A stretch of 64,000 nucleotides of DNA from Planctomycetota bacterium (GTDB lineage Bacteria > Planctomycetota > UBA8742 > UBA2392): the NCBI GenBank assembly GCA_003576915.1, contig QEVF01000014.1, positions 1 through 64,000 on the forward strand, given 5' to 3'. Both the position numbers and the translations under genes were made by a program. A model generated the notes under the pieces. That model was not told where the DNA came from. It saw only the letters and a program-made list of their open reading frames with translations, and made no database searches. Below, piece after piece: positions 34,740 through 41,944 of this stretch; positions within the stretch are counted from its first letter, which is position 1, and each line of letters starts with the position of its first letter.

Positions 34740-35346
34740 GGTCCAACTCAAGCAGCATCGGTCGCAGGATGCGTGCGCCGCGCACGCGCAGGACTTCGAC
34801 CACAATGCAGCGGCCGGGGCCGGGTTCGCTGCGCACCCGCAAACGCAACGCGCCCCAGCTTGCCCGCGAAAGCTCAGGCGGTGAGCGCAGCAGGATCAGC
34901 GCCTGTCCTGAAGACTCGGCCGCAAGCTGCAGGCGCCGCGCTTCAGTGTCGGTAAGGTTGCCCATGGCGGCCAGAGTTGCGCCGACCTGCTTTTCACGGG
35001 CAACACGCTCAAGCGCCCACAACGCTTTCCTGCGGTTCGACTCGCGCACCACGAGCAGCCGGGAAAGATCAACGCCCAGCGACGCCGCGCCGGGCGGAAA
35101 GAAGCTGCCCGCCGGCTCGATCACCGCATTGATTTTGCCCTGAACCTGCGCCAGTACGCACAGGCCAAGCCACCAGGCGCCACCGCCGGTCTCGCCAAAA
35201 ATCTCCGTCACTGCGCCGCAGGGAAGCCCGCCGCCTAGATGCTCATCAAGCGCAGCCACCCCGGTGGAAAGACAACCATGCGCCTGACCGCCAAGGTCAA
35301 GCGCACGCAGGCCCTCCAACTTGCCAACCAATGCAGGCCGAAACAT
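34660..35346 (-). CDS. imuA: ImuA, RecA-like mutasome protein
   Basis: Protein of 228 residues from ATG 35346 (MFRPALVGKLEGL); an ATG six codons upstream is also in frame. It resembles the SulA/ImuA RecA-like family: LSTGVAALDEHLGGGLPCGAVTEIFGETGGG is typical of the N-terminal half (shown in part as ALDEHLGGGLPCGAVTEIFG), with the loop GETGGGAWW where RecA has Walker A GPESSGKT, so nucleotide binding may be weak. It is the first gene of imuA-imuB-dnaE2 and overlaps imuB by 80 nt. The upstream spacer to the tRNA holds a direct repeat (35555-35576) but no LexA box I can name. Confidence 0.88.
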   Translation of the reverse strand: MFRPALVGKLEGLRALDLGGQAHGCLSTGVAALDEHLGGGLPCGAVTEIFGETGGGAWWLGLCVLAQVQGKINAVIEPAGSFFPPGAASLGVDLSRLLVVRESNRRKALWALERVAREKQVGATLAAMGNLTDTEARRLQLAAESSGQALILLRSPPELSRASWGALRLRVRSEPGPGRCIVVEVLRVRGARILRPMLLELDHDTMAVRTSALLPHRTDHAGRSQSAG

Positions 35347-35554
35347 GGCCCGGTAGTGTATCACGGATGTCGACCAGCAGCCTTGTTGGCCATGGGAGCC
35401 CTCCGCTGCTGCCTTCGAGCCGGCAGGCCGTTGAAATCGGGGCTGGAAGCGGCCGGCACGTTGTTCTCAGATCCGTACTTTGCTCGGAACTTCGGGCCCG
35501 CTCGCGGCCTTGACCCTGCTGATGCGGCAGGGCGTCGGGGTCGATCGCCACGCC

Positions 35555-35576
35555 CGTGTACCGAAACGTGTACCGA
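35555..35576. repeat. Two direct 10-mers in the spacer upstream of imuA
   Basis: CGTGTACCGA occurs at 35555-35564 and again at 35567-35576, spaced 12 bp centre to centre, just over one helix turn. It could be a tandem operator site. The 299-nt spacer between imuA (35346) and the tRNA (35646) holds no gene I can support. The distance of about 210 nt to imuA makes a direct role in its control uncertain. Confidence 0.4.
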
Positions 35577-35645
35577 TGCGGCCCATTAGAAGCTCACTTT
35601 TTACGCCGGATGCCGCGAAACTGGCTCCCAAGGCGGCTTTCAGGC

Positions 35646-35722
35646 TGGTCGGGGTGGCGGGATTTGAACCCGCGGCATCTACGTCCCAAACGTAGCGCTC
35701 TACCAGGCTGAGCTACACCCCG
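35646..35722 (-). tRNA. trnP: tRNA-Pro, anticodon TGG, CCA encoded
   Basis: Minus-strand cloverleaf of 77 nt. The acceptor stem is CGGGGTG/CACCCCG with discriminator A and an encoded CCA end (35646-35648). The D arm contains TAGCTCAGCCTGGTAGAGC. The anticodon stem CTACG/CGTAG encloses the loop TTTGGGA, giving anticodon TGG. The T arm is GCGGGTTCAAATCCCGC. It reads CCA codons for proline, and by wobble CCG/CCN. The frame on the opposite strand that translates as GFEPAAST is the usual false gene over a tRNA. Confidence 0.97.
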
Positions 35723-35785
35723 ACGCGCAAGAATGTAGCGCACCGCCGGGCTTTGACAATGCCGCGGCTCGGCGCCTGCCCGCTG

Positions 35786-35814
35786 TTGAGCCGCGTCGCC
35801 TGTCGGGGTAAACT
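35786..35814 (+). promoter_or_regulatory. Candidate sigma-70 promoter of the rhomboid-like gene
   Basis: TTGAGC (35786-35791) and TAAACT (35809-35814) are separated by 17 bp, each matching four consensus positions. Transcription would start near 35821 and give a 22-nt leader to the ATG at 35843. The TAAACT box recurs at 1851-1856 and 26298-26303. Confidence 0.5.
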
Positions 35815-35842
35815 GCAGAAAGGCGGGGCTCGGGTGTCGGTC

Positions 35843-36733
35843 ATGCAGCGTTTGTTCACTTCACTTTTCGCGCGCGAAACACTGATGGAGCGCGGCACTC
35901 AGCATCCGTTCACGCTGATGCTGCTGCTCACCACGGCCATCGCCCAGGCCACCATCTACGTGGCCGAGTTCTCGAACATTCCGCTGTCGCACATGGTGGC
36001 CTTTGATGCGCAGAGCGTTCATATTCCCAGCCTGTTCTTCCCGATCACTCATTACGTCCCGCTGGTGGATGAACGGGGCGTCGGCGTGGGGTTCTCGCCT
36101 GTCGATTTTGCGGCGAGTCTGGTCCTGTGGCTGCTCTGCGGCGTGGCCCTGCTGTCGGCCGGGCCGCTGGTGGAGTCCTACCTCGGCACGCGGAAGATGC
36201 TTCTTTCCTTCGTGCTGTGCGGGGCGGGGCACGGCCTGCTTGCGCTGACCGTGCAACCCGGAATGGCGTTTTCGAGCCTCGCATTTGCCGCGTTCTTGCT
36301 GGTGGTCTCGACCCTGATCCACCTGGAGCGTCGCGACCCCGCCCGCGAGCCCGAAAGCGACTTCCGGCTGATGCTGCTGCTGCTTGTGTTTTCCTACGCG
36401 GCCGTGACCGCGGCCTTCCTGCCGGCGCCCGCCTATGACGGCCTGCTGCTGGCGGCGGCTGTGGGGCCTGCGCTGGGGCTGGGCGTGTTCGTCTTCAACC
36501 GCCGCATGCAGATGCGCGAGGTGGAAAAGCGCGGCCAGGGGCACGTCGGAGCGCTGTATTTTGTCGATGAGTTTGACCTGATGACGCGCGAGGAAATCCA
36601 GTCCCGCATGGATCGCCTGCTGGCCAAGATTTCGCAGGACGGCATGAACAGCCTCGCCCCCGAGGAAAGGCGTTTCCTCGCCAACGCCAGCGGTCGGCTC
36701 AAGGCCAGTGAGCCCCGGCAGCCGGCGCCGTAA
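35843..36733 (+). CDS. Rhomboid-like membrane protein without clear active site
   Basis: Protein of 296 residues from ATG 35843 (MQRLFTSLFARETLMERG). Six or seven hydrophobic segments occupy about residues 30-225, and the arrangement with LVESYLGTRKMLLSFVLCGAG resembles rhomboid-family proteins (W-G-x-x-x-E-x-x-x-G-x-x-x-f pattern). The GxSG serine motif expected in the fourth helix is missing (GMAFSSLAFAAF is found), and no matching His is seen, so it may be a pseudoprotease. The C-terminal cytoplasmic helices (EIQSRMDRLLAKISQDGMNS and LAPEERRFLANASGRLK) match the short tail found in many bacterial rhomboid-like proteins. It ends 3 nt from the convergent 2Fe-2S gene. Confidence 0.7.
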   Translation: MQRLFTSLFARETLMERGTQHPFTLMLLLTTAIAQATIYVAEFSNIPLSHMVAFDAQSVHIPSLFFPITHYVPLVDERGVGVGFSPVDFAASLVLWLLCGVALLSAGPLVESYLGTRKMLLSFVLCGAGHGLLALTVQPGMAFSSLAFAAFLLVVSTLIHLERRDPAREPESDFRLMLLLLVFSYAAVTAAFLPAPAYDGLLLAAAVGPALGLGVFVFNRRMQMREVEKRGQGHVGALYFVDEFDLMTREEIQSRMDRLLAKISQDGMNSLAPEERRFLANASGRLKASEPRQPAP

Positions 36734-36736
36734 TGC

Positions 36737-37177
36737 CTACCTCTGGCGTCCTTTGTACGTAAATCCCTGGGCCAGTTTCATGATCTCCAGGCCCGGCTCG
36801 ACCGTGGTCTGACAGGCTAGCATGGGTTCGCGGCTGGCCATGCCCGGCTTCTTGATGTAGGTCTTGCAGCGCTGGCAGGTGCCGGCAATGCAGAAGAGGG
36901 AGAAGTCAATCCGCACTTCCCCGGTCATGAGCCCCCAGAACTGAAGTCCGCGCCAGACACTGTTGTTGTTGGGCAGGTGAATGGTCTCGCCCAGACACTG
37001 GATCGGCACAAGCTGGTCGTAGGGGCGAAGAATGTCATTGGCGTCGAGAATTGCTTCGTCGCTGACGTTCTTGAAGAAGGCTTTCAGATCGAGGGCGGGC
37101 ACGACAACTCCGTCATGGATGTGGACTCGCGGGGCCGGCGGCGGCAGCATGTTAGCAAGAGACCCGCATCGCTGCAT
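36737..37177 (-). CDS. Small 2Fe-2S ferredoxin-like protein
   Basis: Protein of 146 residues; ATG 37150 is an alternative start nine codons in. The motif CIAGTCQRC (Cys-x4-Cys-x2-Cys) near residue 96-104, followed by a fourth Cys in MLACQTT about 15 residues later, matches plant-type 2Fe-2S ligands as in succinate dehydrogenase iron-sulfur subunit N-domains and ferredoxins. The first part (residues 15-90) has no clear family match, and the usual ferredoxin fold would need the order of strands checked. It probably carries electrons in the cytoplasm. It is convergent with the rhomboid-like gene and divergent from the VWA gene. Confidence 0.78.
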   Translation of the reverse strand: MQRCGSLANMLPPPAPRVHIHDGVVVPALDLKAFFKNVSDEAILDANDILRPYDQLVPIQCLGETIHLPNNNSVWRGLQFWGLMTGEVRIDFSLFCIAGTCQRCKTYIKKPGMASREPMLACQTTVEPGLEIMKLAQGFTYKGRQR

Positions 37178-37379
37178 GGAGCACAGAACGTGTTACCGGC
37201 CCGCCCTGGCGCGCCGGAAACGGGCGTTTCCTGGCGTTCCCGCGCGGCCCCCGTGACCGAGCCCGGACGTTACCGGGCAGAGTCTTGGTGCGCTACCGGC
37301 TCTGCACGCCGCCTGTAAACCTGCTTTGCTGGCCGATTTGGGCCCGTTCCGAAATTCGCACGCCGCACCCGGCAAGCCA

Positions 37380-37396
37380 TTGGCACAGCCCATGCG
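37380..37396 (+). promoter_or_regulatory. Candidate sigma-54 promoter (-24/-12) of the VWA gene
   Basis: TTGGCACAGCCCATGCG matches the sigma-54 pattern TTGGCAC-N5-TTGC(A/T): the -24 block is exact, GG (37382-37383) and GC (37394-37395) are 10 bp apart, and the -12 block reads ATGCG. Transcription would start near 37407, 30 nt before ATG 37437. This also argues against an ATG at 37392 as start. Confidence 0.5.
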
Positions 37397-37436
37397 ATGC
37401 TGCACCGACGCGGGATTCACCCAAACGGAAACAGTC

Positions 37437-38225
37437 ATGCGCAACATTCTGATGGTGGCAGTTCTTGCCCTTTTCGGCGCGACCCTGTGCGCGCAAGGGC
37501 AGCCGACGCTGAGCAGTGATGACAGCAACAAGACTGACTGCCACGATCGGCCAGTCGGCGGTGTGAAGCTGAAGCTGCCGCCCCCGGCAACAGGCATCGT
37601 CAATCCCCCGCCGCCGCCTCCGCCTCCGCCGCCCCCGCCCCTTGAAGACCTTCCTCCCACGGAGGTCCCTCCGGTACCCGTTGAAGACGGCTCGACCTTC
37701 TTCGATGAGCCCGTGCAGGGCAAAGTGGCCTTCCTGCTCGATGCATCCGGTTCCATGTATGGCTCGCGCATTGCCTCGGTCCGCCAGGAAGCCGTGGCGG
37801 CCATTTCGAGCATGAATGAACTGGATGAGTTTGACTGCAACGCCTACGGCAGCCAGCACCCCGCGCCTCATTACACCGTGTTCCTGTGGGGCGGCCTGAT
37901 GCCGGCCACGGACGCCAACAAGTCCGCCGCCATTGCCTGGATCAACGGCCCCGCGACCAACCCCGGCGGCGGCACGCCCACCTACTCCTGCCTCAAGCGC
38001 TCCTGCGAAATCTATCCCGTCGATCTCGACAAGATGTTCCTGCTCACGGACGGCTCGCCCAACCACACCGGCACTTCGTCTCAGATTCTGTCGGACTTTC
38101 CCGGTTGGTGGGCGAGGTTCGACCACGCGACGCTGGTCTGTGTATGCATCGGCGGCGTGGGCTCGGCCCAGACCTTCATGCAGCAACTGGCCGCGATTGC
38201 GGGCGGCACTTACATCCAGCGCTAG
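37437..38225 (+). CDS. Secreted von Willebrand factor A domain protein with polyproline linker
   Basis: Protein of 262 residues from ATG 37437 (MRNILMVAVLALFGATLCAQG, a clear signal peptide). A linker at about residues 55-85 contains a run of 12 prolines followed by more Pro-rich sequence. The VWA domain begins near residue 92 (GKVAFLLDASGSMYGSRIAS) with an intact metal-binding motif D-x-S-x-S (DASGS) and a later LLTDGSPNH. Several Cys (CNAYG, CLKRSC, CVCIGG) may form disulfides. VWA proteins bind ligands or partners through a metal ion. A candidate sigma-54 promoter precedes it. A terminator follows at 38279-38310. Confidence 0.88.
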   Translation: MRNILMVAVLALFGATLCAQGQPTLSSDDSNKTDCHDRPVGGVKLKLPPPATGIVNPPPPPPPPPPPPLEDLPPTEVPPVPVEDGSTFFDEPVQGKVAFLLDASGSMYGSRIASVRQEAVAAISSMNELDEFDCNAYGSQHPAPHYTVFLWGGLMPATDANKSAAIAWINGPATNPGGGTPTYSCLKRSCEIYPVDLDKMFLLTDGSPNHTGTSSQILSDFPGWWARFDHATLVCVCIGGVGSAQTFMQQLAAIAGGTYIQR

Positions 38226-38278
38226 GCGCTGACACGTCGTGCGCTCGAGGCGTCATCCCGCAAAACGCTTCGGGGAAC

Positions 38279-38310
38279 AATCGGGGGCCGCAAGGCCCCC
38301 GGTTGTATTT
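38279..38310. terminator. Bidirectional terminator between VWA and phosphorylase-like genes
   Basis: Stem CGGGGGCC (38282-38289) and GGCCCCCG (38294-38301) with loop GCAA, extended by T-G, A-T and A-T pairs, and followed by TTGTATTT. It lies 54 nt after the VWA stop and 9 nt before the convergent stop at 38319. Confidence 0.82.
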
Positions 38311-38318
38311 GGCCCCGC

Positions 38319-39095
38319 TCAAGGCTTCAGGTAGCCGCGGCGGATGATTTCGGCCAATTGCTTGCCATAGACGTTGACCAGCTTCCAAAGGCCATACAGC
38401 GTGGGCACGGCGGCAATGGGGTGCGTAAGAATCCACTTGAACAGGCGTCCGTAGTAGGGGCGGCCCGTGACGGGGCTGAGGGCGCCGAAATCAGGCAAGG
38501 GGATCGTCGGCGTGTCCACACAGACCCGCGCCACCACCCAGGGGATACCGGCTTCTTCACTGGCCTTGGCGATGCCGAAGGTCTCCATGTCCACGCCTAT
38601 GGCGCTGTGAGCTTTTGCCAGGCGGACCTTCTCCTCTTCATGGAAAAGGGGCACGTCGCCCACACACACCAGCAGGCCGTCCAGGGGCGTTCCGCCCACG
38701 GACTTGAGCCCCTCGCGCAGGCGCTCGACGTAGGGCCGGGCCCGCGCGCCGCCATCGAGGTCCTGCTTGAACGCGCGCCCTTCGCTCTGATCTCCCAGCA
38801 TGCGGGAACGGGCAATGCAGAGCCAGTGGGTCAGGTTGACGCCATCGACTATCGCCCCGAAGGTGCCGGCACTCACAATCAGGCCCGGCTTGCACTCGGC
38901 AATACGCTTGACCGTGCATTCATAGCTGCGCTTGGTGCCGACCCCGGTGCAGGAAATGAAAGTCTCGGGCATGTCGCCCGAGGCCGCCGCGTGCCAGTGA
39001 TAGATGGACCCGTCAATGCGCCGCGCGCCAATGCCCTTGGCCACAGGCAGAAGCTCATCTGTTCCCTCAATCAACACAAGCAGCGACTGGCCCAC
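38319..39095 (-). CDS. Nucleoside phosphorylase-like protein
   Basis: Protein of 258 residues with the PNP/MTAN fold pattern. VSAGTFGAIVDGVN resembles the (S/T)-G-x-A-G stretch, and GVDMETFGIAKASEEAGIPWVV matches the family helix (vdME-x-x-x-x-A-x-x-a-x-x-x-g-x-p) with Met-Glu that contacts the ribose. The next stretch ARVCVDTP stands where the family has vR-x-i-S-D; the base-binding Asp may be the D in CVDTP. It could act on a nucleoside or on adenosylhopane, as proposed for hopanoid-associated phosphorylases, but no hopanoid gene is adjacent. It ends in a membrane-like helix (WILTHPIAAVPTLYGLWKLV). Confidence 0.75.
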   Translation of the reverse strand: MGQSLLVLIEGTDELLPVAKGIGARRIDGSIYHWHAAASGDMPETFISCTGVGTKRSYECTVKRIAECKPGLIVSAGTFGAIVDGVNLTHWLCIARSRMLGDQSEGRAFKQDLDGGARARPYVERLREGLKSVGGTPLDGLLVCVGDVPLFHEEEKVRLAKAHSAIGVDMETFGIAKASEEAGIPWVVARVCVDTPTIPLPDFGALSPVTGRPYYGRLFKWILTHPIAAVPTLYGLWKLVNVYGKQLAEIIRRGYLKP

Positions 39096-39166
39096 CGCAT
39101 CTCCCGTTCAGGGCGCGGATGTTAGGGCAGAGCGCGGCAGGCGCAAGCCTGTGCTACAATGTCAAA

Positions 39167-40633
39167 ATGGACCTGGCCACGTTTCGGCGCTTGACCCCTC
39201 AGGCCCTCCAGGGGCGGCTGGAAGAGGAACTCCAGTGGGAGTGGGAGTTGGTCCGCGACCGGGACCCTGAGGCGGCGGCCTTCTGCGCCGCCTACGCCCT
39301 GGAACACGACCAGCGTACGCGCCGCCTTGAGCGCGCCGTGTCACAGCGCGTTCAGCCCGCCTCTGAGTCTCCCATGACGGTCATCGTGCCCCGGTACTGG
39401 GTGTTCATGGTCATGGGAGCCTGTGTGGTGGGGGCCACGGTGGCGGCCGCAATCATGATCAGCATCCTCGGGCCGCGCATCGCCGAGCGCGCCAGGGCCA
39501 ACGCCGCTCCCCGCATCACCCCCGGTGCCAACGCGCCCGAGGTTGCAGCCAACAGCGCTCCCCGGGTTGGGACGCAGCCCGAATCTTCTCCCCGGCCTCC
39601 TCAAAACCGGCCGCAGGACCCCCTCGCCCAGGAACCACCGCCCGTCGAGAAACCCGCGCCCCAGGCGCCGGTGGGCGTTGTGGAGAGCCTGCGCGACGGC
39701 GCTTTCCGCTGCCGCGCACGGGGTCAGACCACGTGGAGCGAGGGTCAGGAGGGCGCGGCACTCTTTGCCGGGGATCGCCTGCGGGTAAGCCGGGGCAGCC
39801 TGGTGCTGCGGGCTGCTGAGACGCGTGTGACATGCAGGGAGGGCGCGGAGATCGAGCTTTCCAGGGACTGGTCCAGTGCGGGATTCACGTTGCACGCCGG
39901 GCAGGCGCTCTTTGCGCGAGGCGAGCCGACCCCCGTCACGCTCAAGTTCGGGCAGGGTGTCCTGCGTTTTGGCGAGGCTGCCTTTGCCCTGCAGGCCGAA
40001 CTTGGCACGAGCGAGTTGAGCCTGGTCAGCGGGCGGCTCCAGATCGAGCACATTTCGGGCTCGAGCGAGCTGGCGGCGCCGGCCTTTGTCCTGATCGGAA
40101 CGCGGATTTCCGTGACGGCCCTGGATGGGGCGCGGGCTGCCACAATCGAGGCCGACCTGCTGGGTCCCCGCCGCACGCACCTGGCCTGGGACTTCGAATC
40201 CGGTGACCTGCCTTGCCCCGGCGGCAGGCGCGTGACGCCGGGCTTCAAGGAGAGCCGGGGCGCGCTGGGTTCGGGCCTGGAGTTCGCATGGCTCGGCGGC
40301 GAGTCCGCCCAGCGATTCCGGCCTGCGCCCACAGCGCGTCTGCGCTTTGCGTTCAGGACCAATGCGCCCGTGGTGCGCGTCAGTTTTGTGGCCGGTCTGG
40401 GCGCCCAGGCCCAGAACTGGAGCACCACCATTGTGGTGAAGACGCCGGGACAGTGGCAGCAGGCGGACCTGGCGCTGGCCGAGTTCGTCCGCATGGACAA
40501 AGGCATCCAGACCTGGCAGGGACGGGAGTGCCACTCGCTGCAGTTCCGCATGCGCTTTGACGACCGAAGCCCCATCATGCCCAGCGAGCGCGAGCTTCAG
40601 ATTGACGATGTGGAGATCTACAGCCAGTCGTAA
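39167..40633 (+). CDS. Membrane-anchored FecR-domain protein
   Basis: Protein of 488 residues from ATG 39167 (MDLATFRRLTPQALQGRLEEE). A short cytoplasmic N-terminus (about 60 residues) with sequence like anti-sigma or zf-HC2-type N-domains is followed by one membrane helix (WVFMVMGACVVGATVAAAIMI, shown to 20: WVFMVMGACVVGATVAAAIM), a Pro-rich linker, a FecR-type beta domain (about 180-330: GDRLRVSRGSLVLRAAETRV, ALFAGDRL) and a C-terminal jelly-roll-like part ending LQIDDVEIYS. FecR domain proteins sense or shape envelope signals and in planctomycetes often pair with ECF sigma factors; none is next to it here. TACAAT at 39155-39160 ends 6 nt before the start, so a leaderless transcript is possible. 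A strong terminator and repeat copy B follow. Confidence 0.82.
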   Translation: MDLATFRRLTPQALQGRLEEELQWEWELVRDRDPEAAAFCAAYALEHDQRTRRLERAVSQRVQPASESPMTVIVPRYWVFMVMGACVVGATVAAAIMISILGPRIAERARANAAPRITPGANAPEVAANSAPRVGTQPESSPRPPQNRPQDPLAQEPPPVEKPAPQAPVGVVESLRDGAFRCRARGQTTWSEGQEGAALFAGDRLRVSRGSLVLRAAETRVTCREGAEIELSRDWSSAGFTLHAGQALFARGEPTPVTLKFGQGVLRFGEAAFALQAELGTSELSLVSGRLQIEHISGSSELAAPAFVLIGTRISVTALDGARAATIEADLLGPRRTHLAWDFESGDLPCPGGRRVTPGFKESRGALGSGLEFAWLGGESAQRFRPAPTARLRFAFRTNAPVVRVSFVAGLGAQAQNWSTTIVVKTPGQWQQADLALAEFVRMDKGIQTWQGRECHSLQFRMRFDDRSPIMPSERELQIDDVEIYSQS

Positions 40634-40636
40634 CAG

Positions 40637-40670
40637 CAAGGCCCGGCGCGGGGGCCGGGCCTTGCACTTT
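40637..40670 (+). terminator. Rho-independent terminator after the FecR-domain gene
   Basis: Perfect 11-bp stem CAAGGCCCGGC (40637-40647) and GCCGGGCCTTG (40654-40664) with loop GCGGGG, followed by CACTTT. It starts 4 nt after the stop codon. Repeat copy B begins at 40673, directly behind it. Confidence 0.88.
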
Positions 40671-40672
40671 CC

Positions 40673-40826
40673 AGCAGGTCATGAGAAGGCGGCATCCGGC
40701 CACCCTTTCAACCCGGTCGGGCCAGGGTGAATCTGGCCCGACGTCCAATTCACGCGGCTTTACAGCCGCCTGACATGGGCAAGCCGTCCCTGGCTTGCTT
40801 GAGCAGGCTGTTGTTCAACGGCCTAC
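40673..40826 (+). repeat. Structured dispersed repeat, full copy B
   Basis: Element of about 154 nt between the terminator at 40637-40670 and the hsp20 gene, whose stop codon (40823-40825) it overlaps. Hairpins: TCGGGCCAG/CTGGCCCGA (40717-40725 and 40733-40741, loop containing GTGAA); GCGGCT/AGCCGC (40754-40759 and 40764-40769); GCAAGCC/GGCTTGC (40779-40785 and 40792-40798); AGGCTGTT/AACGGCCT (40805-40812 and 40817-40824, one G-T pair). The order, spacing and loops match copy A at 14616-14769, with paired changes in the stems. The first hairpin (about 40690-40705) is weaker here because of one mismatch. Confidence 0.85.
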
Positions 40827-41257
40827 TTGATCTCGATGCGCTTGGGCTGAGCGCTGGGCGAAGGTTTGATGCGAACCGCCAGCACGCCGTCCTTGAGTTC
40901 GGCCTTGACGCTGCTTTCGTCAAGATTGCCCGGCAGCGCCACGCTGCGGCTGACAGAGCCCCAGCGGCGCTCCTTGCGGTAGAACTTCTCCTCCTTCACT
41001 TCTTTCTCTTCCTTGCTTTCAGCCTTGATGGAGAGCACCCCGTTGTGGAGGTGAAGCTGGATGTCCTCGCGCTTGAAACCGGGCATGGAGGCGCGAACGA
41101 TGACCTCACCTTCCTTGCCTTCGGAGACGTCCAGCGCAAGGTTTCCCTCATCGGCCGCCAGGCCGTGTTCGCGGAAGAATGGGTCAGTGAAGAAGTCCCG
41201 CATCAGGTTGCGCATGGAGGGAAACGAGAACATGTCACGCGGAATCAGGTCACTCAT
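40823..41257 (-). CDS. Hsp20 small heat-shock protein, copy 1
   Basis: Protein of 144 residues. The alpha-crystallin domain covers about residues 40-140: EVIVRASMPGFKREDIQLHL, VLSIKAESKEEKEVKEE with EKFYRKERRWGSVSRSVALP (the conserved (E/R)-R-x-x-G-x-F-x-R region), AELKDGVLAVRIKP with the hallmark A-x-x-x-n-G-v-L motif, and a final IEIK that serves as the C-terminal I-x-I-type anchor. These ATP-independent chaperones hold unfolded proteins in the cytoplasm. A second hsp20 gene lies 93 nt upstream on the same strand. Repeat copy B overlaps the stop. Confidence 0.93.
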   Translation of the reverse strand: MSDLIPRDMFSFPSMRNLMRDFFTDPFFREHGLAADEGNLALDVSEGKEGEVIVRASMPGFKREDIQLHLHNGVLSIKAESKEEKEVKEEKFYRKERRWGSVSRSVALPGNLDESSVKAELKDGVLAVRIKPSPSAQPKRIEIK

Positions 41258-41350
41258 GGCTCTTCTCCTCTGTCTGGCGGGTTGGCACCCGCGACCGTGA
41301 ACTCACTCCTGCCTGCGCGGGGCCCCGGGATTGCCAGGGCCCGCGGCAGC

Positions 41351-41761
41351 TCACTCAATGGGAATGCTGCGCGGCTGGGCTTCCTTGATCCGTTCGAGCG
41401 TCACGACCAGCACGCCGTCCTTGAGTTCGGCCCTGATGCCATCGCCTGAAGCCTTCTCGAATTGAATGCGGCGTTCGAACCTGCCTTGCGCGCGCTCTTG
41501 CAGGTAGTAGCGGGTGGCGGGGGCGTCACCCTCGGCTCGATCCTCCTGGCGCATGGCCGAGATCGTCAGCACGCCGTCCTCGAACTCAACTTGAACGTCC
41601 TCCCTGCGAAAGCCGGGAAGGGAAGCGCGGATGACAAACTCGCCTTGCTTGCCCTCCATGACATCCACAGGGATGGGGTGTGCCGCTTCCTGTTCCCGGG
41701 TCTGACGCCAGGCCTGGCTGACGCCTGGGCCGCAGCAACTGCTGTTCATGCCGTAGTACAT
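41351..41761 (-). CDS. Hsp20 small heat-shock protein, copy 2
   Basis: Protein of 136 residues from ATG 41761 (MYYGMNSSCCGPGVSQAW), supported by AAAGGA five bases upstream on the minus strand; ATG 41749 is an in-frame alternative. The crystallin domain shows EFVIRASLPGFRREDVQVEF, DGVLTISAMRQEDRA, ERAQGRFERRIQFE and AELKDGVLVVTLE, and the tail SIPIE fits the I-x-I/V anchor. The N-terminal arm is short and starts with a Cys pair (SSCCGPG), unlike copy 1. The two are diverged paralogues, probably co-transcribed, and may form mixed oligomers. Confidence 0.92.
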   Translation of the reverse strand: MYYGMNSSCCGPGVSQAWRQTREQEAAHPIPVDVMEGKQGEFVIRASLPGFRREDVQVEFEDGVLTISAMRQEDRAEGDAPATRYYLQERAQGRFERRIQFEKASGDGIRAELKDGVLVVTLERIKEAQPRSIPIE

Positions 41762-41858
41762 GCCGGTCCTTTCATTGATCCCGACCGCAGGAGCGCAAAG
41801 CACCCGCCGTGCCAATGGCCTTTGCCTCGGGCGAAGGCAGCCTGCCGGAGTCGGCGCC

Positions 41859-41873
41859 CTGTCAGCCTGACAG
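41859..41873. promoter_or_regulatory. Operator-like palindrome between hsp20 and kinase genes
   Basis: CTGTCAG-C-CTGACAG is a perfect 7-bp inverted repeat with one central base in the 183-nt divergent spacer, 98 nt from the hsp20 start and 72 nt from the kinase start. It is not a CIRCE (TTAGCACTC-N9-GAGTGCTAA) or ROSE-like signal. It may bind a dimeric regulator. TACAAT at 41933-41938 may be the -10 box of the kinase gene. Confidence 0.45.
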
Positions 41874-41944
41874 AACAAGCTCCCGGGTTTGTCACTTCGG
41901 CAGAGGTCTGGCGGGGCACGGGGGAATCTGCCTACAATCCCGCC

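Noticed and set aside
35480..35695. Small plus-strand frame ending in GFEPAASTSQT
   Set aside because: The C-terminal part is the translated antisense of the tRNA-Pro gene at 35646-35722, a well-known false gene call.
35646..35843. Integration site or genomic island at the tRNA-Pro gene
   Set aside because: No integrase gene and no direct repeat of the tRNA 3' end was seen on either side.
40637..40826. CRISPR-like array formed by the repeated hairpins near 40.7 kb
   Set aside because: The hairpins differ in sequence from one another, have no constant spacing and are not followed by cas genes. They are parts of a single element.
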